Assembly (NCBI RefSeq): GCF_009917485.1
Contig: NZ_QZDT01000003.1
Location: 115,558-179,557 of the forward strand
DNA from: Parablautia muri
Lineage (GTDB): Bacteria > Bacillota > Clostridia > Lachnospirales > Lachnospiraceae
Reading direction: 5' to 3'
DNA: 64,000 bases
The notes below the pieces were generated by a model. It saw only the letters and a program-made list of their open reading frames with translations. It was not told the origin of the DNA and made no database searches. Positions within the stretch are counted from its first letter, which is position 1, and each line of letters starts with the position of its first letter. Positions 53,461 through 62,969 of the stretch are shown here, piece after piece. A program made the position numbers and the translations under genes.

Positions 53461-55034
53461 TCCGTTTCCCCTGCTTCTGCCGCCGGATCCGCCATAGTGC
53501 TATCTGGTGTTTCCATCTCCGCTCCTGGCTCCGCGCCCTGCGGCTCTACCGTTTCCTCCGCCGGCGGTGCCTGCTCCGTTCCGGGCAGCTGATAACAAAT
53601 GACCGGCGTATCTTTCTCCACACAATGATAAATTTGCTCTGCAATGGAATAGGGCAGATTGATACAGCCATGGGAACCATTGGTCTGATAAATATTACCG
53701 CCAAATTCACTTCTCCATGTAGCATCATGCATCCCTACGTTATTATTAAAGGGCATCCAATAGGAAACCGGCGTCCTGTAATTTTCTCCCTTTAATGTGG
53801 CGTTCCTCTCCTTATAAGTGATTCCATAGATTCCTGTGGGCGTTCCGTTTCCTTTAGAAGGATTACCCGATACGAAATCGGACTCAAGGACACACACTCC
53901 ATTTTGATATAAAAACAAATGCTGGGCCGTCAGATTAATTTCCACATAGGAATCCCCATAGTCCGGCGTTTCATAGGAAGCCGCCTTCTGTCTATAGACC
54001 GGAACCCGCTCTCCGCTTTCTCCGCGCTCCAGCATCCCGATCAGTTCTTCCGTCTCCTGTTCGGTATTCATCCACCAGCCATAATCTCCCAAGTCAATCG
54101 TCACTTCCTCTCCATAGCTGGTCAGGAATTTTCGCGGACGGAAAATGGTGTCATACTTTTTCCGCAAAGATGCCACATATCCCTCCGCCAAAGTCCGGTC
54201 AAAGGTCACCTTATCTCCATCTACCCCAATCCAGCTTACTATGGTATCTCCGTCCAAAACTTCCTTTTCCATTCCAAAAGTATAGGTAATCACAACATTC
54301 ACATAGTTCTGAAGCTTTGCATAAGTTTCCTGAAGCTTTGCATCTTCCAGCGTGATCTCCGGTTCTTCATAGCAGCCGGCCTGATCGAAATCCACCTGTT
54401 CTTCCATCCCATCTACCGCTGCTTTTAGCACCTCTACGGTCTTATCACGGTTCAAACGATTTCCCTGGCTTTCGGCTACCAGTTCAAATCCGCTCCCCTC
54501 CACATAATCCGCTATGTACGCATCCGCCGACTCTTTGATGAACTCCTTTTGAAACCCTCGCAGTGCACCGATTCTTTCTAATAATGCCGCCTCATCGTAA
54601 AAAGGAAAGGCCTCTGTTTCATAGGAGGCGTCCTGCTTCAAAAACCACAGGTAGGTATTTTGCGCCTGCAAAATGACCTGCAATGGTTCTGTGGATCCAT
54701 AAGAAATTCCAATCTCACTTCCCCGTATTTCCTCCTCTAAGGTTGTACCGTCCGCCTGACGCTCTATCACCCGGAGCGCATAATTTTGAATCTGTTCCTC
54801 CAGTTCCGGAATCGTCATGCCCGATACATCCACATGGTCAATCACTGTGCCGTTTAAAAACCGGTTCCGGTAATAACTCACCCCTGCCAAATAGATTACA
54901 AACAAGCACAGAACAGGCACAATGATCCCTGCTGACAAAATCAAAATATATTTTTTCCCTCTGCCCCGTTTCTTTCCTTTCGCCCCTTCTTTTCGCTTTC
55001 CGTCTGCTTTGATCTTTCCACTCTGCTTTTTCAT
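53457..55034 (-). CDS. L,D-transpeptidase with PG_binding_4 domain
   Basis: A 525-residue membrane-anchored enzyme with a basic tail and helix at residues 30-50. Residues 60-330 contain wall-binding segments (VDVSGMTIPELEEQIQNYA, YGSTEPLQV). The YkuD domain spans about 355-480 with VGMHDATWRS and the catalytic motif SHGCINLP. It makes 3-3 crosslinks in peptidoglycan or attaches proteins. Residues 485-525 are Pro/Glu-rich (PAEETVEPQGAEPGAE). The leader has a family-2 hairpin before the AGGGG site. A promoter lies near 55117. Confidence 0.92.
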   Translation of the reverse strand: MKKQSGKIKADGKRKEGAKGKKRGRGKKYILILSAGIIVPVLCLFVIYLAGVSYYRNRFLNGTVIDHVDVSGMTIPELEEQIQNYALRVIERQADGTTLEEEIRGSEIGISYGSTEPLQVILQAQNTYLWFLKQDASYETEAFPFYDEAALLERIGALRGFQKEFIKESADAYIADYVEGSGFELVAESQGNRLNRDKTVEVLKAAVDGMEEQVDFDQAGCYEEPEITLEDAKLQETYAKLQNYVNVVITYTFGMEKEVLDGDTIVSWIGVDGDKVTFDRTLAEGYVASLRKKYDTIFRPRKFLTSYGEEVTIDLGDYGWWMNTEQETEELIGMLERGESGERVPVYRQKAASYETPDYGDSYVEINLTAQHLFLYQNGVCVLESDFVSGNPSKGNGTPTGIYGITYKERNATLKGENYRTPVSYWMPFNNNVGMHDATWRSEFGGNIYQTNGSHGCINLPYSIAEQIYHCVEKDTPVICYQLPGTEQAPPAEETVEPQGAEPGAEMETPDSTMADPAAEAGETE

Positions 55035-55427
55035 TGGTACACCCCTACATGCCGCAAATACGGCTAATGTATTTATTTTAATAGTAACGCTCCAGCCTGG
55101 TCCGACTATTATATTTAGTATACCATAAAATGAACAAACTGTGTATTCCTATATGTGTTTATATCAGAATGCAAATAACGGCTCTGCCTTCAGCCAAACT
55201 GTTACTGAATCCGGCCACTCAAATTTTTCTGTTACTGCTGCCTGGCTTGTGCTTGACCGTAATATTGACTTTCAGATTAAATTATATTATAATTTTAGCA
55301 AATATAAGTTTAAAAACAAATACACTTATTTAAGTATGATACTTGTATAAAATCTTATACTTACATAAAAAAGTATATTAAAAAATAAAAGTTTTTCAAC
55401 ATACTACTGACAAAAAGGGGGATTCCT
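55035..55427. other. 390-bp intergenic region between the transpeptidase and hxlR-type genes
   Basis: Leftward: a family-2 hairpin near 55051-55064 and an extended -10 promoter TGGTATACT at 55117-55125 for the transpeptidase. Rightward: AT-rich DNA with AAGTAT/ATACTT inverted repeats (see separate entry). A short open frame in 55141-55350 shows no family. Confidence 0.5.
55332..55377 (+). promoter_or_regulatory. AAGTAT/ATACTT inverted repeats before the HxlR gene
   Basis: AAGTATGATACTT (55332-55344) is a perfect palindrome. TATACTT (55356-55362) and AAGTATA (55371-55377) form a second dyad 50 bases before the start. Two copies of the same half-site suggest binding of the HxlR regulator to its own promoter. 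Confidence 0.5.
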
Positions 55428-55760
55428 ATGGGAGAACGCTGCATTTCTACCGAATGTCTGAACGATACCGGTTTCAGCTATACTTTATCTTTAATTAATG
55501 GGAAATATAAAATGACCATTCTTTATACTTTGATGGAATTTAAAGTCGTCCGCTTTAATGAAATGAAAAAATATATTGGAAATATTTCTTATAAGACCTT
55601 GAGTTCCACCTTGAAGGAATTGGAGGCTGACCAGCTTGTCCATCGGAAAGAATACCCGCAGATTCCTCCCAAGGTGGAATATTCTCTTACAGAGCGTGGA
55701 AAATCGCTGATTCCCATTTTAGATGAGATGTGCGAATGGGGATTGAAAAACCGAATTTGA
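55428..55760 (+). CDS. HxlR-family transcriptional regulator
   Basis: A 110-residue winged-helix protein: TLSLINGKYKMTILYTLMEF, VRFNEMKKYIGNISYKTLSSTLKELE (recognition helix) and HRKEYPQIPPKVEYSLTERGKSLIPIL, the HxlR signature. Cys 5 and Cys 10 near the start (ERCISTEC) could make it redox-responsive, like some members. RBS AAAGGGGG. The convergent MATE gene, 113 bases away, is a possible target. Confidence 0.9.
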   Translation: MGERCISTECLNDTGFSYTLSLINGKYKMTILYTLMEFKVVRFNEMKKYIGNISYKTLSSTLKELEADQLVHRKEYPQIPPKVEYSLTERGKSLIPILDEMCEWGLKNRI

Positions 55761-55872
55761 AAAATCAGGTATATTTGGGAGCTGCCAAATCAGCTTCCAT
55801 CCCAAGCATTGTCCTGCAGATGCCTTTTCCTGTTTCTGTCCTGAAAATTTTTCTAATCGTTTGTATCTTGTG

Positions 55873-57288
55873 TTACACCGTTGCTTTTGTTTCTTTCTCA
55901 GCTTCTATCACTTTACCTGCTTTTTTCTCTTTCTCCGCCATCTCTCGAAGCTCCTTTACCACCATCACAACAATCACCTGCGTCAAGATAAAGGTAAGTC
56001 CATCCGCTATCGGCTGAGCCAGTTGAAGTCCTCTCACCCCAAAAAGCTTTGGCAAGAGCAAAATCGCCGGGATAAAAAACAGTCCCTGCTTGCTGATGGC
56101 AGTCAGTGTTGCCCGAAAGCTGTAACCAATAGATTGGGTCAACATATTTCCAATTATCACATGTGCCTGAAAGGGAAGCAGGCAGCATTGCATTTTCAGT
56201 GCCAGTGCTCCGATGCGGATTACCTCTGCGTCCTCCTTTCTGAACAAACGCATAATCGGCGTGGAAACAGCAAACATGACCACGCCCATAACCAGCAAAA
56301 ATACAAGGGCTACACGCCGGCAAAAAAAGTATGATTCCAGAACCCTGTCGTACCGCTTTGCTCCGAAATTAAATCCACATACCGGCTGGAAGCCCTGGCC
56401 AAAGCCAATCAAAGCCGAATTGATAAACATCATGATTCTTGTAACAATGGACATCGCCGCCACTGCCGCATCTCCAAACCCGGAAGATGCCACATTCAGA
56501 AGCACAGAGGCCACGCTGGCCAAACCCTGCCGCCCTAAAGTGGGTAGACCAGCAGAGAGAATTTCTTTGTATACCCAGCCCTGAAAAGTAAAATAGCCCG
56601 GCAACGGCTTTAATACATTTTTTGAGCGGACTACCAAAACCAACAAAATCATAAAGCTCACGAACTGGCTAAAAATTGTGGCAATAGCCGCCCCGGAAAT
56701 TCCCATTTCAAATCCAAAAATCAAAACAGGGTCCAAAATAACATTGAGCACGCCTCCCGTTGTAATACCTATCATGGAAAGAGTCGCATTTCCCTGTGAA
56801 CGGAGATGATTGTTAAATACAAAGGAAACCGTCATATAGGGCGCTGCAATCAATATGTACCTGCCATAGTCCTTAGCGTAAGGAGCAATGGTTTCCGTTG
56901 CCCCTAAAACCCGAACCAGTCTGTCAATATTAGAAATGCCCAAAACAGCCAGGGCAAGCCCAAAAGCAAAAGCCGTGTACACCGCCGTTGAGCAAGCTCT
57001 TTGGGCCTTTTCCTGCTCTCTGGCGCCAAGCATTCTAGACATATAATTTCCACTTCCCATACCAAGTGTAAAACCAATGGCCTGGATCATAGCCATCAGA
57101 GAAAAGTTCACACCTACCGCACCGGAAGCGCTTGTGCTTAGCTGGCTCACAAAAAAAGTGTCCGCCATATTATATATAGAAGATATCAGCATACTGATAA
57201 TCGTTGGTACTGCCAGTCTTGGTATCAGGCGGCTGACAGGCGTCTCTACCATCATCTTGTACTTTTCTTCATAACTCATTGCTTTCAT
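55873..57288 (-). CDS. MATE-family efflux transporter
   Basis: A 471-residue, 12-helix MATE exporter with VSRLIPRLAVPTIISMLISSIYNMADTFFVSQ, and FNFGAKRYDRVLE in the middle. Different in sequence from the two MATE genes elsewhere in the window. The start (MKAMSYEEKY) has GGAGG ahead in a partial copy of the dispersed leader repeat, CAAGAATGGAGGATTAG. Complete. The gene faces an HxlR-type regulator. Confidence 0.92.
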   Translation of the reverse strand: MKAMSYEEKYKMMVETPVSRLIPRLAVPTIISMLISSIYNMADTFFVSQLSTSASGAVGVNFSLMAMIQAIGFTLGMGSGNYMSRMLGAREQEKAQRACSTAVYTAFAFGLALAVLGISNIDRLVRVLGATETIAPYAKDYGRYILIAAPYMTVSFVFNNHLRSQGNATLSMIGITTGGVLNVILDPVLIFGFEMGISGAAIATIFSQFVSFMILLVLVVRSKNVLKPLPGYFTFQGWVYKEILSAGLPTLGRQGLASVASVLLNVASSGFGDAAVAAMSIVTRIMMFINSALIGFGQGFQPVCGFNFGAKRYDRVLESYFFCRRVALVFLLVMGVVMFAVSTPIMRLFRKEDAEVIRIGALALKMQCCLLPFQAHVIIGNMLTQSIGYSFRATLTAISKQGLFFIPAILLLPKLFGVRGLQLAQPIADGLTFILTQVIVVMVVKELREMAEKEKKAGKVIEAEKETKATV

Positions 57289-57335
57289 CCTAATCCTCCA
57301 TTCTTGCCGGTAACACTCAAAATGTATACATGCCA
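57289..57335 (-). repeat. Dispersed leader repeat, RBS-proximal half, before the MATE gene
   Basis: Minus strand reads ATTTTGAGTGTTACCGGC then AAGAATGGAGGATTAG and the start codon. Same order and spacing as copy A's RBS end. Confidence 0.6.
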
Positions 57336-57521
57336 ATCTGCTCCTTTATCATTTTTTCATTATAATACAAAATTCCTAAAAATAACAATGCAAAATACGC
57401 CCTAAATATCCTTCTTTCATCATGGGATTAAGAAAATATTTAGAGCATATATTATCCGTCACAAGCTGTGAAATCTATCATTCTGGCACAATTTCTATCA
57501 TCCTGCTAACTTAAGTTTGAT

Positions 57522-58421
57522 TTATTCCTTATGAAAAATCAAATCTTTTACTTTCTCTGCTGCTGCCTCATCCAGTACCACCTTTCCTCCTGGCAGAAGC
57601 TTTAATACCGTTCCGGGAATTTCATCTGTAGGCCTGCTCTTATACATTCGTTCCACAATGTCCTTTTTGGCGGTTCCACAAACCTGCAGGATTACCTGCT
57701 TTGCTTCAAACATATGATGCACGCCTAACGTAATTCCTCTGGTCAGCTTCACGGGGCCGGAAAAATATTTCTGTCCCACATGCATAGTCGTCTCAGAGAG
57801 CTCCACTACCTTTGCGTAGTCTTCGAAATTTCCTCCTGGCTCATTCAGCCCCAGATGTCCGTTCATCCCAAGCCCTAACAGCATAAGATCTATTCCGCCA
57901 TGCTTAAAAATAATTTCATCCATTCTCGCACATTCCTTCTCAAAATCCTCCGCGTGGATATCAAACAAATGCATTTTTTCCGGCCGGATACCAAGCGGAT
58001 TGTACAGATGCTTTCTTAAAAAATTCGTGCAATTTTCACTCTCGTCTTCTAAATCCAGCCATTCATCCAATGCCACAAAGTCTGCCTGCGAAAAATCAAT
58101 TTCCCCTTTATCCTGCATCTCCTTTAAAATTTCGCAGGTCCTAATCACCGTACTTCCTGCCGGGAAACAGAGCAGTGCATCCGGCTTCTGTAAAAGACAT
58201 TCCTTCACCAGCTCTGCGCACCGAGCGGACATTCCCTCATTATCCGGCAGAATCTCTGTGTCGGGAAACCTGACCGGAAGCGATGCACCTAATTTTATGG
58301 CTGTCTCCTCCATACAATTGCACAAAGTTCCTTCTTCCTTGCTGTGGGCGATACATGCCACACAATTATTTCTATATTTGCAGGGTACATTAGGACAATT
58401 ACAAATACCTTTCATCATCAA
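57522..58421 (-). CDS. nagB: NagB-like glucosamine-6-phosphate deaminase with N-terminal Cys cluster
   Basis: A 299-residue protein. Residues 45-299 form the NagB/6-phosphogluconolactonase fold: FPAGSTVIRTCEIL, FVALDEWLDL, LLGLGMNGHLGLNEPG (catalytic Asp/His region) and RGITLGVHHMFEAKQV. It would convert glucosamine-6-phosphate to fructose-6-phosphate and ammonia. Before it lies an unusual 40-residue stretch with seven Cys (CNCPNVPCKYRNNCVACIAH), similar to stand-alone small Cys-rich proteins, possibly metal-binding. Last gene of the amino-sugar operon, 98 bases after the permease gene. RBS GGAGG in a family-2 leader. Confidence 0.85.
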   Translation of the reverse strand: MMMKGICNCPNVPCKYRNNCVACIAHSKEEGTLCNCMEETAIKLGASLPVRFPDTEILPDNEGMSARCAELVKECLLQKPDALLCFPAGSTVIRTCEILKEMQDKGEIDFSQADFVALDEWLDLEDESENCTNFLRKHLYNPLGIRPEKMHLFDIHAEDFEKECARMDEIIFKHGGIDLMLLGLGMNGHLGLNEPGGNFEDYAKVVELSETTMHVGQKYFSGPVKLTRGITLGVHHMFEAKQVILQVCGTAKKDIVERMYKSRPTDEIPGTVLKLLPGGKVVLDEAAAEKVKDLIFHKE

Positions 58422-58519
58422 CCTCCATACCGCAACTGGCGGCCTATTTTATGTCTTAGAAATTTTTCATCTTTAAAAGATGGCTTAGTCTTTCTCCTGG
58501 AATACGCTCGAAAAACACT

Positions 58520-59356
58520 CTAACCTTTTACCGCTCCCATTGCCAGACTCTTTTGAATATTTTTACTCAAAAAAACATAGAGTACCAGCGTTGGGATGGT
58601 TGCAATCGTAAGGCCCGCTCCGATTAATCCCCATTTTGTGGAATATTTTCCCACCATATCATTGACGCCCACCGTGATCGTCTTATATTTCTCACCGCTT
58701 ACAAAGGCAATGGCCAGCATCATTTCATTCCATGATGACAAAAATGTCAAAATCGCCACAGTAGATAAAATCGGTTTCATCAGCGGCATGATAATCTGCC
58801 AGAATACCCGGTAAATATTAGCGCCATCAATAAAGGCCGCCTCCTCCAATTCCTTAGGCAAAGCCTCCAATGAACCCACCATCAGCAAGATAGCCGTAGG
58901 CATGGCGAACGCCACATAAGGAATAATAAGCGCCCAATATGTATCAAGCAAAGGCTTCATATTCACAAATAAAGGCAAAAGCACTGCATGAATCGACAGC
59001 ATCATGCCAGTTAAAAAAATGAAATACACCGCATTGCTTAATTTCCATTTAAGCCGCACAATTGCGTAAGTAGCCATTGCGGACAAGATAAGTGTAAATA
59101 CGATTGTAAACCCTGTAACCACTACACTGTTAAATAAATACCTGCCCAGATGCGCTTTGTCAAATATCTTTACATAATTATCCCACTCCCAATTTTCCGG
59201 CAGTCCAATGATGTTACCGCCAAAGATTTCCTTGTTGCTTTTTAAGGAAAAGGTGAACATCCAGTAAAGCGGAAACAGCTGAATTGCTGTGACAATCAGT
59301 AAAAGGACGGTGGTAATCAGTCCGGTTTTTTTCAATTTTGTTTTTTCTCTTTTCAT
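58520..59356 (-). CDS. ABC sugar transporter permease (MalG-type)
   Basis: A 278-residue permease with six helices. The EAA loop is EALPKELEEAAFIDGANIYRVFWQIIMPL, which contacts the ATPase. N-terminal LFPLYWMFTFSLKSNKEIF is typical of CUT1 family MalG-like partners. It works with the upstream permease and the lipoprotein. No ATPase gene is in the operon, so a shared MsmK-like ATPase elsewhere is likely. Start by GGAGG with nine-base spacing. Confidence 0.92.
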   Translation of the reverse strand: MKREKTKLKKTGLITTVLLLIVTAIQLFPLYWMFTFSLKSNKEIFGGNIIGLPENWEWDNYVKIFDKAHLGRYLFNSVVVTGFTIVFTLILSAMATYAIVRLKWKLSNAVYFIFLTGMMLSIHAVLLPLFVNMKPLLDTYWALIIPYVAFAMPTAILLMVGSLEALPKELEEAAFIDGANIYRVFWQIIMPLMKPILSTVAILTFLSSWNEMMLAIAFVSGEKYKTITVGVNDMVGKYSTKWGLIGAGLTIATIPTLVLYVFLSKNIQKSLAMGAVKG

Positions 59357-59369
59357 CCGGTTCCTCCTC

Positions 59370-60248
59370 CTAATCCTTTTGTATATGGTTAAATATCTTC
59401 TGCACAATGAAGGTAAACAGCAAGCACTCTAAAATAATGAAAATTGCAATCGCGCTGGCATAACCATATTCATTGCTGATAAATATTTTCTTGTACATCA
59501 AAAGGGACGGAACCTCCGATGCATGCACCGGTCCTCCATTCGTCAAAATGTAAATCAGGTCAAATGATTTAAGCGATCCTATAATCGCAAAAATAACACA
59601 GGCCTTGATCATGGGAACAATCATAGGTATAATAACTCTCCATGCTGTCTGGAATCTGGTTGCTCCATCTACCTGAGCCGCCTCGATAATCTCCGGTGAT
59701 ATAGACTTTGCAGCAGAGTAAAACAAAAGCATATGATAGCCTATGTACTGCCACACCATAGGCACAAAGCAGGCCACAAGAGCCGTTCCTTCACTTCCCA
59801 GCCACTCTCTTTTAAGAGATGCAAGTCCCAATGCCTCCAGTCCTATGTTTAAAAGGCCATAGGAGGGATGGTAAATTTTCATCCACAGATGGGCAATAAT
59901 TGTCCCGGATATAATAACCGGCACAAAAAACGCATTGCGATAAAAATTCTCTCCCCTTACTCCGCCTGCCAATACCAGCGCAAGCACCATAGAAATAGGA
60001 AGCTGAATAAACACAGAAGCCGCCGCCAGCAAAATAGAATTCCACACCGCCTTAAAAAACAGCGGGTCGCCAAACATCTTCACATAGTTGCTAACCCCAA
60101 TCAATTTCGCGTCCCCTATCCCGTCCCAGTCAAGAAGGCTATAGCCTGCGGATTGGAAAACAGGCAAAAGCGCAATCAAACAAAACCATATAAGAGCTGG
60201 CAGTACAAAAAAACAGATTGCTTTTTTATCCTTTAACGCACGTTCCAT
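59370..60248 (-). CDS. ABC sugar transporter permease (MalF-type)
   Basis: A 292-residue permease with six helices; LPALIWFCLIALLPVFQSAGYSLLDWDG at the start is typical, and the EAA loop is AKSISPEIIEAAQVDGATRFQTAWRVIIPM. First of the permease pair, 13 bases before the MalG-type gene. The start (MERALKDKKA) follows GGAGG in a copy of the dispersed leader repeat. Confidence 0.92.
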   Translation of the reverse strand: MERALKDKKAICFFVLPALIWFCLIALLPVFQSAGYSLLDWDGIGDAKLIGVSNYVKMFGDPLFFKAVWNSILLAAASVFIQLPISMVLALVLAGGVRGENFYRNAFFVPVIISGTIIAHLWMKIYHPSYGLLNIGLEALGLASLKREWLGSEGTALVACFVPMVWQYIGYHMLLFYSAAKSISPEIIEAAQVDGATRFQTAWRVIIPMIVPMIKACVIFAIIGSLKSFDLIYILTNGGPVHASEVPSLLMYKKIFISNEYGYASAIAIFIILECLLFTFIVQKIFNHIQKD

Positions 60249-60335
60249 ACTGATCCTCCACGCTTCCAATAACACTCAAATTGTATGCATGCAAAGCATG
60301 CTATGTGTACAAAGTACTCTACACGTAAGCACAAA
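60249..60335 (-). repeat. Dispersed leader repeat, copy before the MalF-type permease
   Basis: Minus strand: AAATTTGTGCTTACG, a middle with GCATGC palindromes (GCATGCTTTGCATGC), ACAATTTGAGTGTTATTGG, then AAGCGTGGAGGATCAGT and the start codon. It shares both ends with copy A. Confidence 0.6.
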
Positions 60336-60393
60336 TTTAACTAAATCTATTTAGAAAATTTTATTCGTTATTTTAACGACTATTTTAGAGACA

Positions 60394-60440
60394 GGAGGCT
60401 GCGGCAAAATTCCTTCTCATCTATTTTTTGCAGCAGCCTC
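60394..60440. terminator. Stable hairpin between the solute-binding protein and permease genes
   Basis: GAGGCTGCGGCAAAA and TTTTGCAGCAGCCTC pair over 15 bp with one mismatch around a loop of about 16 bases. There is no T-run after it on the minus strand, so it more likely protects or attenuates the lipoprotein mRNA to give more binding protein than permease. Confidence 0.6.
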
Positions 60441-60457
60441 TATCTCATCCCCTGGTG

Positions 60458-61864
60458 TTATTCAGCTTCGCTTCCTTTTACTTCCTCTTGGGCTGCCTGC
60501 ATACCTGCTGCAAATTCTTCCGGTGAAGTGGTTCCTGCAATCAGTCCCTGGAGCAGTTCATAATGCGCTTCAATAGCCGCTCCCTCAAGGAATGTATCCC
60601 AGGCAAGCACATAACCGTCTGCATTTTTAATCAGTTCCTCCACCTGACGAAGTGTAGGGCTAACCTCCGACTCATCTACGTCTACCTTCCACGCCGGCAG
60701 ACTGTCACCGATCTTATATGCTTCCTCAGACATATACTTTGTAATTCCAACTGCAAATTCATAGGCAACGTCCGGATTAGCTGTATTTGCATTGATCATC
60801 ATCATATCGATCGCGCCGCCTGAAAAACTGTTGATACCACCTTTTCCGCCTTCCACTGCCGGCATGGGAACTGCCTTAATAAGACCCTGAATCTCGTTTT
60901 CTTCGCTGTCACATCCTGAAGAAACCCAGCTTCCGCCAAAGTACATAGGGATAAGTCCCATATAAAATTCTTCCTGTGACTCCTCGGAACCAAGTCCCAA
61001 TGTTCCGTCCGGGAAAGCACCTGCCTCATTGAGCTCACACAAAAGCTCTGCAGATTTTACGATTCCTTCTGTGTCTAATGTTTCTTCTCCCTGAAGGGCA
61101 CGGTTCATGTAATCAGCACCCTCTGTGCGCACAGCAAGTGCATTTTGAATCATTCCAATGTGCCATCCTTCCTTTGCGCCAAGCACCATAGGGGTTACGC
61201 CTGCCGCCCGGAAAGTCTTTACCGCTTCCAGCAGTTCATCAAAAGTCTCCGGAATCTTAACATTATATTCTTCAAATAATTCTTCGTTGCAGAACAGTGC
61301 GCCTGCCCACTGCTTTAACGGTAATCCATAGGTTTTTCCGTCATAGGTTCCATAGGTCAAGGTTCCGTCAAGGAGCTCGTCCTTTGTGCCATATTTCTCC
61401 ATCAAATCATCCAGCGGTAAAACCACGCCTGCATCTACGTAAGCCTTTGCGTATCCGCCGCCCCAGCACATAAACACGTCTCCCTGTGCGCCGGTAGCTG
61501 CCGCTACTTTCAGTTTATTATTCTGATATTCCACTTCCTGTGTTGCCACAGATTCAATATGTACGTTAGGATGCTCATCTTCAAACAATTCTACATAACT
61601 TTCAACGATAGCGCCCATCTCTGCATCCGGCCAGATATGCCAGAAGGTCAAATTGATTTCTTCTCCTGAATCTGCCACGCTCTCCCCAGGAGACTTTTCA
61701 TCCTCATTCTGCTGCGTATCTTCCGCTTCCTGCTCATTTTCTGTTTCCTGTTCAGTCGCATTGCCTGAGCCTGCACTGCTTCCACCGCCTGATGACCCAC
61801 ATCCAACCATGGACAAAACCATTGCTCCTGTCAGTATAAGACCTAACAACTTTTTCAACTTCAT
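60458..61864 (-). CDS. Sugar ABC transporter substrate-binding lipoprotein
   Basis: A 468-residue lipoprotein: lipobox LSMVGC with Cys 22, then a Ser/Gly- and Glu-rich linker (residues 23-70), then an extracellular solute-binding protein family 1 fold (INLTFWHIWPDAEMGAIVES, YGLPLKQWAGALFCNEELFEEYNVK). The neighbours (NagB-like deaminase, BadF-type kinase) suggest an amino sugar such as GlcNAc or a chito-oligosaccharide. Its gene comes before the permeases, separated by a strong hairpin. Confidence 0.9.
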   Translation of the reverse strand: MKLKKLLGLILTGAMVLSMVGCGSSGGGSSAGSGNATEQETENEQEAEDTQQNEDEKSPGESVADSGEEINLTFWHIWPDAEMGAIVESYVELFEDEHPNVHIESVATQEVEYQNNKLKVAAATGAQGDVFMCWGGGYAKAYVDAGVVLPLDDLMEKYGTKDELLDGTLTYGTYDGKTYGLPLKQWAGALFCNEELFEEYNVKIPETFDELLEAVKTFRAAGVTPMVLGAKEGWHIGMIQNALAVRTEGADYMNRALQGEETLDTEGIVKSAELLCELNEAGAFPDGTLGLGSEESQEEFYMGLIPMYFGGSWVSSGCDSEENEIQGLIKAVPMPAVEGGKGGINSFSGGAIDMMMINANTANPDVAYEFAVGITKYMSEEAYKIGDSLPAWKVDVDESEVSPTLRQVEELIKNADGYVLAWDTFLEGAAIEAHYELLQGLIAGTTSPEEFAAGMQAAQEEVKGSEAE

Positions 61865-61964
61865 ACTTTTTCTCCTTCTCTTTTTTATATTTTTATCATT
61901 GTATTTTTATCCTGCCGCTTCACGCAGCAGAAACCACATGAATAGGTGAAACACATAAGTTCAT

Positions 61965-62969
61965 TTAATGCTTTCCGATATTGCAAGTCAGTCTTCTTAT
62001 TGGAAATTTATTACTTGTTTCTTCCATATTTTTGTAAATTTCCTCCGGTATTTCTCCATACACAATTTGAAGTCCCATGACGACTGCCCCCATTACCGGC
62101 TCAAATACGGCTTCTATCACATTGGCGCCGGGAATTACACGTAAGATTTCCTCTTTCACCTTCGCCTGAAATTCCTGAAATTTGCATTTAAAAATGCTTC
62201 CCGATAAAACAATGTCCATCTTTTCTCCACAAATACCCATTTTCCTTGCACGGGCCGTCAAGTAGCCTGCAATCACTTTCCCATAATTCTTCCAGATACC
62301 GGCTGCTACTTCATCTCCGCCGCAGGCTTCTTCCTCTATTATCATAGGCAGTTTTAAATAATCATCGCTTGTGATTTTTCCCTTCACCCGCATAAAAAGC
62401 AGTTCGTCCACTGTTTCCGCCTGAAAATGTGTAAGCAGCCTCTGGGTCAGTGCTGTTTCCGGAAGCAGTCCCATATGGGAATCAAACACCGCCTGCACTG
62501 CCATTTTTCCAAGACTCCATCCTCCTTGGTATTCATCCGGGATATAAAATCCATACGCAAAACATGCGTCACCACTTTGCACAGCACAGTTAAGACCTGA
62601 GCCAGCGCACAAAATTCCGCAACGCTTTTCTCTTGTGGCCGCCCGCATAGCAATTATGCTGTCATTTACCACCTTTATCTGAGCCTTTGGAAAATACTTC
62701 TGTATACCGCTCTCCAGCAAAGCAACCTCATAGTCCCAATCAATTCCTGTCAGTCCACCTACTACTGTGGTCACATCCTCAAGGGAAAGCTGACAGCTGC
62801 CAAGTGCATCTTCGAAAGCCTCCAATATTGCCTTTAAAGCGTATTCCAGACTACTGCTGGAATGACAGGCTCCGTAGCTTTTTCCCATTCCAAGGATTCT
62901 TCCCTCTAAGTCCGCTACAACGGCGTGGGTTTTACTCCCTCCCTGATCAATTCCCAAAACGTATTCCAT
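61965..62969 (-). CDS. BadF/BadG/BcrA/BcrD-type sugar kinase (GlcNAc kinase-like)
   Basis: A 334-residue actin-fold kinase. MEYVLGIDQGGSKTHAVVADL has the phosphate-1 loop, VVNDSIIAMRA the catalytic Asp region, GILCAGSGLNC the phosphate-2 loop, and DIVLSGSIFKCK the adenosine site. Enzymes of this family phosphorylate N-acetylglucosamine or similar hexosamines. Likely first gene of the operon. Start placed at 62969 (GAGGAG ahead); ATG at 62987 with GGAAGGATTAAG is also possible. A GntR-type palindrome lies 120 bases upstream. Confidence 0.85.
   Translation of the reverse strand: MEYVLGIDQGGSKTHAVVADLEGRILGMGKSYGACHSSSSLEYALKAILEAFEDALGSCQLSLEDVTTVVGGLTGIDWDYEVALLESGIQKYFPKAQIKVVNDSIIAMRAATREKRCGILCAGSGLNCAVQSGDACFAYGFYIPDEYQGGWSLGKMAVQAVFDSHMGLLPETALTQRLLTHFQAETVDELLFMRVKGKITSDDYLKLPMIIEEEACGGDEVAAGIWKNYGKVIAGYLTARARKMGICGEKMDIVLSGSIFKCKFQEFQAKVKEEILRVIPGANVIEAVFEPVMGAVVMGLQIVYGEIPEEIYKNMEETSNKFPIRRLTCNIGKH

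Noticed and set aside
55141..55350. 69-residue plus-strand ORF in the transpeptidase/hxlR gap
   Set aside because: No RBS and it crosses the hxlR control region; no family.
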